This document shows, one piece after another, positions 16,638 through 23,732 of a stretch of DNA of 27,229 nt. A program made the position numbers and the translations under genes. The DNA lies in contig PBYT01000015.1 of NCBI GenBank assembly GCA_002729755.1, forward strand, positions 25,671-52,899, written 5' to 3'. Source of the DNA: Flavobacteriaceae bacterium (lineage in GTDB: Bacteria > Bacteroidota > Bacteroidia > Flavobacteriales > Flavobacteriaceae). Each line of letters starts with the position of its first letter. Within the stretch, counting starts at the first letter, position 1. Under the pieces are notes generated by a model. That model had not been told where the DNA came from. It did no database searches and saw only the letters and a program-made list of their open reading frames with translations.

Positions 16638-18419
16638 ATGGATTATAAAAAGGAGCTATATAAAATAGTCAAAGACTTTTTACTAAAAAAATATAAGATA
16701 TCTGAGCCATCAATTGAATTTATTCCAACTAAAAAAATTTTTAAAGGTGACATTACAATTGTATTATTCAATATAATTAAATTAATTAGTAATAAAGACA
16801 GATCAAACTTAGGTCAAAATATTGGAAATGAGATAGTAAAAAAGTCAGACATAATTGATGAATTTAATTTAGTCCAAGGTTTTTTAAACTTGAGTATTTC
16901 AGATACTTTTTATATTGATTTTCTTCAGTCTGCAATAAAAAATGATAGTTTTTTTAATATAGAGCATACTAAAGGGGCAAATACATTTATGGTAGAATAT
17001 TCTTCACCTAATACAAATAAACCCCTTCATTTAGGCCATATAAGAAATAACCTTTTAGGTTATTCTATTTCAAGAATATTAGAAGCAAATGGAAAAAAAG
17101 TTATAAAAACACAAATAATAAATGATAGAGGGATACATATTTGCAAATCTATTGTTGCTTGGAAATTATACGGCAAAGATTCGACTCCTGAATCTTCAGG
17201 TTTAAAGGGAGATAAATTAGTAGGTAATTATTATGTTTTATTTGAAACAAAACATAAAGAGGAAGTAGATGAACTAATAAAAAAAGGGGTTGACAAGGAA
17301 GAAGCTATAAATCAATCTAATGTTATGAAACTTGCTAAAGAAACACTTAAAAAGTGGGAAAAAGGAGATGAAGAAGTAAGAGAAATATGGAAAATGATGA
17401 ATAGCTGGGTATATAAAGGGTTTAAACAAACTTATAATAAATTAGGAGTTTCATTTGACAAGAATTATTATGAGAGTGACACATATCTTTTAGGAAAAGA
17501 AATAGTTAAATACGGTCTTGAAAAAAAAGTATTTTATAAGAAAGAAGATTGCTCTGTATGGGTTGACCTAACAGATGATGGATTAGATGAAAAGTTACTT
17601 TTAAGATCTGACGGAACATCCGTATACATGACACAAGATTTAGGAACTGCAAAGCAAAGAATAGAAGATTTTCCTGAAATTGGAGGTATGGTCTATACTG
17701 TTGGTAATGAGCAAGATTATCACTTTCAAGTATTATTCAACATATTAAAAAAAATAGGATATGATTGGGCAAATAATTTATTTCATCTCAGCTATGGGAT
17801 GGTTGATTTACCAACTGGAAAAATGAAGAGTAGGGAAGGAAAGGTTATTGATGCAGATGATCTAATTCTTGAGTTAATAGATTCAGTTAAGGAAACATCA
17901 CAAAATTTAGGAAAGTTTCAAAATGAGAATAATAGAATAACTGAAGATACTTATAGAAAGATTGCATTGGGTGCTTTGAAATATTTTATACTTAAAGTTG
18001 ATCCAAAGAAGAGAATTCTATTTAATCCTAAAGAATCAATTGATTTAAATGGAAACACTGGACCTTTTATTCAATACACTTATGCTCGAATTCAGTCTAT
18101 TTTAAATAAAGTAGAACAAGTTGAAACTAATAATATCAGTGAGTATAAATTAAATAAAAAAGAGAAAGAGACTATAAAATGTATAAATAAATATAAAGAT
18201 ATTATTAAAGTGGCTGAGGATGAATTATCTCCAGCAATTATATGTAATTATTTATATGATTTAGTTAAGACCTTTAATTCTCTTTATCAAAACCATAATA
18301 TTCTTAATGCTGAAACACCTCAGTCTACTAGTATTAGACTTCAAATATCCCTTCTTACCAGTAAAGTAATAGCTAATATTACAAATCTGCTTGGTATTGA
18401 ACTTCCTGATAAGATGTAA
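16638..18419 (+). CDS. argS: Arginyl-tRNA synthetase
   Basis: Class I aminoacyl-tRNA synthetase of 593 residues that attaches arginine to its tRNA in the cytoplasm. After an N-terminal tRNA-recognition domain (about residues 1-110) comes the catalytic core with VEYSSPNTNKPLHLGHIRNN, which holds the HIGH-type motif as HLGH. The KMSK-type loop appears as MKSREGK, a form often seen in ArgRS. The alpha-helical DALR anticodon-binding domain is at the C-terminus, beginning near GPFIQYTYARIQSIL. It is the last gene of the carA-eno-gltA-argS block and is followed directly by a terminator. Confidence 0.97.
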   Translation: MDYKKELYKIVKDFLLKKYKISEPSIEFIPTKKIFKGDITIVLFNIIKLISNKDRSNLGQNIGNEIVKKSDIIDEFNLVQGFLNLSISDTFYIDFLQSAIKNDSFFNIEHTKGANTFMVEYSSPNTNKPLHLGHIRNNLLGYSISRILEANGKKVIKTQIINDRGIHICKSIVAWKLYGKDSTPESSGLKGDKLVGNYYVLFETKHKEEVDELIKKGVDKEEAINQSNVMKLAKETLKKWEKGDEEVREIWKMMNSWVYKGFKQTYNKLGVSFDKNYYESDTYLLGKEIVKYGLEKKVFYKKEDCSVWVDLTDDGLDEKLLLRSDGTSVYMTQDLGTAKQRIEDFPEIGGMVYTVGNEQDYHFQVLFNILKKIGYDWANNLFHLSYGMVDLPTGKMKSREGKVIDADDLILELIDSVKETSQNLGKFQNENNRITEDTYRKIALGALKYFILKVDPKKRILFNPKESIDLNGNTGPFIQYTYARIQSILNKVEQVETNNISEYKLNKKEKETIKCINKYKDIIKVAEDELSPAIICNYLYDLVKTFNSLYQNHNILNAETPQSTSIRLQISLLTSKVIANITNLLGIELPDKM

Positions 18420-18421
18420 AA

Positions 18422-18448
18422 AAAAATCGCCCTTTTTGGGCGATTTTT
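18422..18448. terminator. Symmetric intrinsic terminator after argS
   Basis: The 11-bp stem AAAAATCGCCC / GGGCGATTTTT (18422-18432 with 18438-18448) encloses a TTTTT loop. The A-run on the left and the T-run on the right make it able to end transcription from either side. It starts 3 nt after the argS stop. The bidirectional form fits the remnant of a converging minus-strand gene just to the right. Confidence 0.9.
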
Positions 18449-18480
18449 ATTAAAATTTGAATTATTTTGAAACGGCTAGG

Positions 18481-18610
18481 TTATATACTAAGACCGAATC
18501 CAATCTTGTTGATTGCATCACCAATATTATAGAAATGTAAATGCAAAAGCATCTTTAGGATTTAAACTATCAACAAAGATTGATATAAAACTTAATAAAT
18601 TTTCCAATAA
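18481..18610 (-). pseudogene. Possible remnant of an outer-membrane beta-barrel protein, C-terminal end
   Basis: Read on the minus strand, three short pieces in different frames follow each other: GKFIKFYINL, then VDSLNPKDAFAFTF, then FYNIGDAINKIGFGLSI and a TAA stop at 18481-18483. FAFTF and IGFGLSI alternate small or polar with hydrophobic residues, as beta-barrel strands do. Joining the last two pieces needs removal of one T at about 18533-18535. The stop lies 33 nt from the two-sided terminator, where a converging gene would end. The family cannot be identified, and chance in AT-rich DNA is not excluded. The plus strand is also open here (NAKASLGFKLSTKIDIKLNKF), which could be only the antisense image. 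Confidence 0.3.
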
Positions 18611-18716
18611 TTAAATAATTAATTGTTTATTAAGAGTAAATTTATTAAAATAATAGAGTCTCGCAAGTTAAACATGAAATATTTTACTACTTTTTCGGTA
18701 CTCTTTTATCCAAAAA

Positions 18717-18905
18717 ATGTTAAAAATAAACTACTTTTCAGCCCTAATTTCTTTAATATAAATCTTTGTATACACTGTATTTGCTAGATTTGAGCAAGAT
18801 TTTATAGATTTGCTTTTGATTCTCTCAGTAGGCATCATTCATGATGTAAATGACCTATTAACAATTAAAAATATATCAGGAAATTCGTCTAAAAAAAGCT
18901 GCTAA
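18717..18905 (+). pseudogene. Broken N-terminus of a membrane protein, possibly Brp/Blh carotene dioxygenase
   Basis: From ATG 18717 the frame reads MLKINYFSALISLI, a TAA at 18759-18761, then 47 more codons to the stop at 18903-18905. Across the TAA the sequence gives one hydrophobic helix (LISLI-x-IFVYTVF), a short acidic loop (ARFEQDF), and a second helix ending LLLILSVGIIHDVNDLLTIKN. The segment GIIHDVNDLL resembles the first histidine motif of Brp/Blh beta-carotene 15,15'-dioxygenases, HGxxD-H/L, with Gly changed to Asp. These enzymes make retinal for rhodopsins. Only about 60 of the roughly 280 expected residues can be found. The assignment rests on one motif and the topology. Confidence 0.35.
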
Positions 18906-18977
18906 AATCCTTTCCTCATGTTTTTATAATGGAGAAAATCTATAATAAAATGAAGTAGATTTAAAAAATCATTAATG

Positions 18978-18985
18978 TATATTTG
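18978..18985 (+). promoter_or_regulatory. Candidate -7 promoter element before folD
   Basis: TATATTTG matches the Bacteroidota TAnnTTTG element and ends 11 nt before the folD ATG. The leader would be very short, and no clear -33 element is visible. folD follows a terminator and a gene-free stretch, so it needs its own promoter, and this is the best candidate. Confidence 0.4.
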
Positions 18986-18996
18986 AAAAAAAGTCA

Positions 18997-19872
18997 ATGA
19001 CTATTATAGATGGTAAAAAAATTTCTGAAGATATCTTAAATGAAATAAGTTTAGAGGTAGAGCAAAGAACTAATAAAGGTTATAAAACACCACATTTAGC
19101 AGCTATTTTAGTTGGTGATGATGGACCAAGTCAAACTTATGTTAATAGTAAGATTAATGCATGTAAAGAAGTAGGATTTAAATCATCTTTGTTTAAATAT
19201 GATAATAATATTACTGAGAAAAAATTATTAGAAGAAATTGGGAAGATAAACAATGATGATGATATAGATGGTTTTATTGTTCAACTTCCACTTCCTAATT
19301 CAATAAATCAAGAAAATATTTTGAATTGTGTTAATCCAAATAAAGATGTAGATGGCTTTCATCCTATTAACTATGGAAAAATGACACTTGGAATTGATTC
19401 ATTTGTTCCTGCAACTCCTCATGGGATATTAGAATTAATAAAGAGATATAAAATCGACCTTAATGGTAAAAAATGTTTAGTTATAGGAAGAAGTCAAATA
19501 GTTGGAAGACCAATTAGTATTCTATTAAGTCAAAGTAAAGAGTTTTGCAATGCAACTGTTACTTTAGCTCATAGTAGGACTCTAAACCTAAATGAACTAA
19601 CATTGGATGCAGATGTAATTATATCTGCAATTGGAAGACCAGAATTTTTAACTGAGAATATGGTTAAAGAAGGTAGTATAATTATAGATGTTGGGATTTC
19701 AAGAGTTAAAGATGACAATTCAAACAAGGGTTACAAAATTGTTGGTGATGTAGATTTTAAAAATGTATCTAAAAAAACTTCTTTTATTACTCCAGTTCCT
19801 GGTGGGGTTGGACCTATGACAATTGCAATGTTGTTAAGAAATACATTATTAGCTTGTCGTAAGAATGACTAG
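18997..19872 (+). CDS. folD: Methylenetetrahydrofolate dehydrogenase / methenyltetrahydrofolate cyclohydrolase
   Basis: Bifunctional enzyme of 291 residues that interconverts 5,10-methylene-, methenyl- and 10-formyl-tetrahydrofolate, feeding purine synthesis and formyl-methionine. The catalytic pair Tyr48 and Lys52 is present in TYVNSKINACKEVG. DGFIVQLPLP, KDVDGFHPINYGKM, the nucleotide-binding segment GKKCLVIGRSQIVGRP and the C-terminal signature TPVPGGVGPMTIAMLL are all intact. It stands alone after a 577-bp stretch without an intact gene and converges on the minus-strand VOC gene, with 29 nt and no visible terminator between their stops. Confidence 0.97.
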   Translation: MTIIDGKKISEDILNEISLEVEQRTNKGYKTPHLAAILVGDDGPSQTYVNSKINACKEVGFKSSLFKYDNNITEKKLLEEIGKINNDDDIDGFIVQLPLPNSINQENILNCVNPNKDVDGFHPINYGKMTLGIDSFVPATPHGILELIKRYKIDLNGKKCLVIGRSQIVGRPISILLSQSKEFCNATVTLAHSRTLNLNELTLDADVIISAIGRPEFLTENMVKEGSIIIDVGISRVKDDNSNKGYKIVGDVDFKNVSKKTSFITPVPGGVGPMTIAMLLRNTLLACRKND

Positions 19873-19901
19873 TCAATCTCGATCTGATAAACAAAATATT
19901 T

Positions 19902-20330
19902 TTATAATTCAGTAGAAAATAACATTTCCATATTTTTAAATGATTTAAACTCAAGGACATTCCCAGAATTATCACAGAAAAATAAAGTTTTTTGTTCACC
20001 TGGTAGATTTTTAAATCTAGTATATGGTTCTATTACAAATTTAACACCATTTCCTTCTAACTTTTTAGAGAACTTATCAAATTCATCCCATGGAACAACT
20101 ACTCCAAAGTGGGGAATTGGAACAGATTTTCCATCAACTTCATTATGATGAAGATTGTTTTTATGGTTTGGGTTTAAATGAATCACAAGTTGATGTCCAA
20201 AAAAATTATAATCAGCCGATTCTTCAGAAAACCTTCCTGGAGAGCAACCCAATATTTTTTCATAAAATTTTTTGGACTCATTAAGATCTAGTACTGGTAT
20301 AGCAAGATGAAATGGTGAAAGTTTTGCCAT
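19902..20330 (-). CDS. VOC-family (glyoxalase/bleomycin resistance/dioxygenase) protein
   Basis: Protein of 142 residues built from two beta-alpha-beta-beta-beta units of the vicinal oxygen chelate fold. FHLAIPVLDLNESKKFYEKILGC begins the first unit. PHFGVVVPWDEFDKFSKKL begins the second, and GNVLEFKSF ends it. His in FHLAIPV, His in PHFGVVV and Glu in LEFK are in the places where VOC enzymes hold a metal ion, so it may be an active metalloenzyme. The substrate cannot be told from the sequence. It has no signal peptide and is probably cytoplasmic. It lies 14 nt after namZ on the same strand and is probably cotranscribed with it. Confidence 0.88.
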   Translation of the reverse strand: MAKLSPFHLAIPVLDLNESKKFYEKILGCSPGRFSEESADYNFFGHQLVIHLNPNHKNNLHHNEVDGKSVPIPHFGVVVPWDEFDKFSKKLEGNGVKFVIEPYTRFKNLPGEQKTLFFCDNSGNVLEFKSFKNMEMLFSTEL

Positions 20331-20344
20331 TATTAAAATTTATT

Positions 20345-21505
20345 TCAATATAATAAATATTTTGCTCTAATTTTTTTGAACTTATTAATATCATTTTGCC
20401 AAGATTCTCTTATTTCTTCAATTTTGAGTCCAGATTTAATTTGTTTTTCTAATATTTCATTACCAACAAGCTTTTTAAAATCATCAAAGAAAAAACTTTG
20501 CTTATCATTAATTAAATTATATGACTCTATTAACCATTTTAACTCTATTTGATTTGTAATTTGGTAATCTCTTAGGTCATCTCCATAACAAATTTGATCT
20601 TTTTGTTTTGGATTATTACTTCCATAACTTGGCTTAGGAATAAACGAAAAACTTTTTGATTTAAAATCTGGATGTCCAAAAATTTGAAATTGAATATTTG
20701 TTCCTCTACCAATGCTAACAGGAGTTTTTTCAAGAAAAGCTAAACTAGGATAAAGCAATATTGATTGAATATTTGGAAGATTAGGAGATGGGTCAACTGG
20801 AGGTGAGTAATTGGATTGGTGGTTATAATTCTTTATCTTGATTATATCTAATTTAGTTTTCATTCCATTTTCTAACCACTTCTCTCCATTAATCATTAAG
20901 GCATATTCTCCAATTGTCATTCCATATACAATGGGAACTGGATGCAGTCCTATAAAACTACTATATTTTAAATCTAAAACTGGGCCATCGACATAATGTG
21001 AATTAGGGTTTGGCCTGTCTAAAACTATTAATTTTTTATTAGCTTTTGCAACGGCCTCCATAACATAATGAAGAGTTGATAAATAAGTATAGTACCTAAC
21101 TCCAACATCTTGAATATCAAAAATTAAAACATCTAAATCACTAATATCCTTAACTTTCATTTCTTTATTTGAACCATATAAGGAGATTATATCAATAGTA
21201 TTTCTATATTTTCCATCTTTAATTAAAGCACCATCATCAATATCCCCTTTAAACCCATGTTCAGGGCTAAATATTTTTCTTACATCAATATCTAGATATA
21301 TTAAACTATCAACTAAATGAGTAGACTTTCCATCGTTAATTATTATACTAGAATGATTTGCAACAACGCCTATTTTTTTTCCTTCAATTTCATTTTTAAA
21401 ATCATTAATTCTAAATGCTCCTGGAATTATTTCTTGAGCAGAAAGATTAAAATTCACATTAGTGATTAAAGAAAATAAAAGTGTAATTTTAAAAATATTT
21501 TTCAT
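20345..21505 (-). CDS. namZ: DUF1343 / NamZ-type exo-beta-N-acetylmuramidase, secreted
   Basis: Protein of 386 residues with an N-terminal signal peptide (about residues 1-23, ending LSAQ), so it acts in the periplasm or beyond. It belongs to the DUF1343 family (B. subtilis YbbC, now NamZ), whose characterised members remove terminal N-acetylmuramic acid from peptidoglycan fragments. Family signatures are KIGVVANHSS, IFSPEHGFKGDIDDGA, VLIFDIQDVGVRYYTY, LDRPNPNSHYVDGPVLD, and YPSLAFLEKTPVSIGRGTNIQFQIFG. The role in cell-wall recycling is inferred from the family. Its ATG lies about 4 nt from the likely start of the divergent permease gene. Confidence 0.9.
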   Translation of the reverse strand: MKNIFKITLLFSLITNVNFNLSAQEIIPGAFRINDFKNEIEGKKIGVVANHSSIIINDGKSTHLVDSLIYLDIDVRKIFSPEHGFKGDIDDGALIKDGKYRNTIDIISLYGSNKEMKVKDISDLDVLIFDIQDVGVRYYTYLSTLHYVMEAVAKANKKLIVLDRPNPNSHYVDGPVLDLKYSSFIGLHPVPIVYGMTIGEYALMINGEKWLENGMKTKLDIIKIKNYNHQSNYSPPVDPSPNLPNIQSILLYPSLAFLEKTPVSIGRGTNIQFQIFGHPDFKSKSFSFIPKPSYGSNNPKQKDQICYGDDLRDYQITNQIELKWLIESYNLINDKQSFFFDDFKKLVGNEILEKQIKSGLKIEEIRESWQNDINKFKKIRAKYLLY

Positions 21506-21509
21506 CGTT

Positions 21510-22748
21510 TTGAATCTACCTTACTATATATATAAGAAATTATCTAGAAATAAAAATAAATTTACTATTTCATCGCGTATTATAAAAATTTCTACAATCT
21601 CAGTTTCGATTGGAATACTTGTTACATTAATATCATTTTCTATTGGAAAGGGATTGCAAATTGAGATTAAAAATAAAATGTTCTCAATTCAGTCTGATAT
21701 TATTATTTCATCTTATGAAAATATAGAAACAGGAATATCATTAAATCCAATAAATAAATCAAATTTATTAAATTCACTTATTAATGAAGGTTTAGTTTAT
21801 TCTAATATATTTTATTCAGTCGATAAGCCTTCACTTTTATTATCAAACGAAGACTTTGAAAGTCTTATATTCAGAGGACTTGATAATAATTATGATATAA
21901 AGAAATTCAATGAATTATTTATTAAGGATGGAAGGGATCTAAATCAAATTAAAAAGAATGAAATTTTGATCTCATCTTCATTAGCTCAAAGAAATGATAT
22001 TGATTTAAACCAAAAAATTAGAATTTTTTTTAACAAAGACTTTTCACAAAAAATACCTAATGTTAGAAGTTTTAAAGTAATTGGATTTTTTGAGACTGAA
22101 TTTTTGGAATTTGACAATAATGTAATCCTTGGAAATATTGAAGATATTAAAGACATATATAGTTGGGAGAATAATGATATTGGGAATTTGAATATTATAA
22201 TAAAAAATAAAGATGACATAATTGCTTATGAAAAAATACTAAATTCATCAAATTATCTTATTGAAAATGATCTAAGAGCATCTTCAGTTTTTTCAAAAAA
22301 TGAAAATATATTTAATTGGATTTCAATTTTTGATTTTAATATTATCATAATTGTCTCAGTTATGATACTTGTCGCTCTAGTTAACATTATTATTGCTCTT
22401 ATGGTTTTAATTTTTGAACGAAATAAGATGATTGGAATACTTAAGTCAATGGGAGCGAATAATAATTTAATTAGAAAAATCTTTTTATATAAAGGTGCTG
22501 ATATAATAATAAAGGGATTATTATATGGTAATATTATTTTCTTTATTATAGTTTTTATTCAGAAAAGCTTTAATATTATTAAACTCAATTCGGAGGATTA
22601 TTACGTAGATATTCTCCCATTTCATTTAGATTTTAAATATATAATAGGTCTTAATACTTTATTTATTTGTATAAGTATATTTGTATTATGGTCAACATTT
22701 TCAATCATTTCAAAAATTTCTCCCTCAAAAATTATCAATTCAAAATAA
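21510..22748 (+). CDS. ABC transporter permease, FtsX/LolC-LolE type
   Basis: Inner-membrane protein of 412 residues when read from TTG 21510 (MNLPYYIYKKL). The frame is open back to ATG 21462, but that start would overlap namZ and add 16 residues not seen in relatives, which begin with a N-L-P-x-x-I-x-K-like segment. One transmembrane helix lies at about residues 24-46. A periplasmic domain of about 230 residues follows. Three helices then make up the FtsX domain, with the signature ERNKMIGILKSMGANN after the second helix. This is the layout of LolC/LolE and MacB-like permeases. No ABC ATPase gene is nearby, so the substrate (for example lipoproteins) is open. The next gene begins 4 nt downstream. 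Confidence 0.85.
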   Translation: MNLPYYIYKKLSRNKNKFTISSRIIKISTISVSIGILVTLISFSIGKGLQIEIKNKMFSIQSDIIISSYENIETGISLNPINKSNLLNSLINEGLVYSNIFYSVDKPSLLLSNEDFESLIFRGLDNNYDIKKFNELFIKDGRDLNQIKKNEILISSSLAQRNDIDLNQKIRIFFNKDFSQKIPNVRSFKVIGFFETEFLEFDNNVILGNIEDIKDIYSWENNDIGNLNIIIKNKDDIIAYEKILNSSNYLIENDLRASSVFSKNENIFNWISIFDFNIIIIVSVMILVALVNIIIALMVLIFERNKMIGILKSMGANNNLIRKIFLYKGADIIIKGLLYGNIIFFIIVFIQKSFNIIKLNSEDYYVDILPFHLDFKYIIGLNTLFICISIFVLWSTFSIISKISPSKIINSK

Positions 22749-22752
22749 TATC

Positions 22753-23730
22753 ATGAAATATTATAATAATATTCTTGAAACTATAGGTAACACACCTTTA
22801 ATTAAGCTTAATAAAATCACTAAAGATTTACCATGTGAGGTGTTCGCAAAAGTTGAAAGTTTTAATCCTGGAAATTCTGTTAAAGATAGAATGGCTGTTA
22901 AAATGATCGAAGATGCTGAAAAATCAGGGTTAATTAAGCCAGGAGGAACAATTGTTGAAGGAACATCTGGAAATACTGGAATGGGCTTAGCTCTAGCTTC
23001 AATTGTTAAAGGATATAAGCTTATATGTGTATCAAATGATAAACAATCAAATGAAAAACGTGATGTTTTAAAAGCTATGGGGGCTCAGGTAATTATATGT
23101 CCAAGTGATGTTCCTGCCGATGACCCTAAATCATATTATAGTGTATCTAGAAAGATAGCTGAAGACACTCCAAACTCTTGGTATGTTAATCAATATGATA
23201 ATCTATCTAACTCTAAAGCTCATTACGAAAATACAGGTCCGGAGATATGGAATCAAACTGATGGTAAAATAACACATTTTGTTGTTGGAGTTGGAACTGG
23301 TGGAACCATCTCAGGAGTTGGAAGGTTTTTAAAAGAGAAAAACAAATCAGTTAAAATATGGGGTATTGATACTTATGGGTCAGTATTTAAAAAATATCAT
23401 GAAACAGGTATATTTGATGAAAATGAAATTTATCCATATAAAACTGAAGGTATAGGAGAAGATATTTTACCAAAAAATGTCGATTTTAAAATAATTGATT
23501 ATTTTGAAAAAGTAACAGATAAAGATGCTGCAATTTTTACACGAAGATTAGCAAGAGAAGAAGGTATTTTTTGTGGATATTCCTGTGGTGCTGCTATATC
23601 TGGTATAATTCAACTAAAGAATCAATTATCTAAGGGTGATATTGTGGTAGTATTACTTCACGATTCTGGAAGTAGATATATCGGAAAAGTTTATAATGAT
23701 GAATGGATGAAAGAGAATAATTTTTTATAG
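22753..23730 (+). CDS. PLP-dependent cystathionine beta-synthase / cysteine synthase family enzyme
   Basis: Protein of 325 residues from ATG 22753 (MKYYNNILETIGNTPLIKL). The frame extends upstream to 22681, but this would overlap the permease gene. Lys44 in NPGNSVKDR is the expected PLP Schiff-base lysine, GTSGNTG (residues 70-76) binds the substrate carboxylate, and GVGTGGTISGVGR binds the PLP phosphate. Details such as PNSWYVNQYDNLSNSKAHYENTGPEI, EGIGEDILP and the end DEWMKENNFL resemble the catalytic core of cystathionine beta-synthase more than CysK. There is no heme-binding region and no C-terminal CBS-domain pair. The exact reaction (homocysteine or sulfide as acceptor) is not certain. 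Confidence 0.88.
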   Translation: MKYYNNILETIGNTPLIKLNKITKDLPCEVFAKVESFNPGNSVKDRMAVKMIEDAEKSGLIKPGGTIVEGTSGNTGMGLALASIVKGYKLICVSNDKQSNEKRDVLKAMGAQVIICPSDVPADDPKSYYSVSRKIAEDTPNSWYVNQYDNLSNSKAHYENTGPEIWNQTDGKITHFVVGVGTGGTISGVGRFLKEKNKSVKIWGIDTYGSVFKKYHETGIFDENEIYPYKTEGIGEDILPKNVDFKIIDYFEKVTDKDAAIFTRRLAREEGIFCGYSCGAAISGIIQLKNQLSKGDIVVVLLHDSGSRYIGKVYNDEWMKENNFL

Positions 23731-23732
23731 AA

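Larger units (their letters stand above)
18449..18977. other. Long gene-free stretch, probably gene relics
   Basis: This is the longest stretch in the window with no intact gene, bounded by the argS terminator and the folD promoter element. No frame is open for more than about 48 codons. I see no tRNA cloverleaf, no tandem repeats and no insertion-sequence ends. Two short stretches look like broken coding sequence and are listed separately: 18481-18610 on the minus strand and 18717-18905 on the plus strand. The rest (about 18611-18716 and 18906-18977) shows nothing I can name. Confidence 0.6.

Noticed and set aside
20090..20284. 64-residue plus-strand reading frame inside the VOC gene
   Set aside because: It is the antisense shadow of a protein with clear VOC motifs.
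21462..21509. ATG start at 21462 for the permease
   Set aside because: It would overlap the namZ coding start, and family members begin near the segment encoded from TTG 21510. It is kept as an alternative, not the main call.
22681..22752. Upstream start for the CBS-type enzyme (24 extra residues)
   Set aside because: The extension overlaps the permease C-terminus in another frame, and the family N-terminus is matched from ATG 22753.
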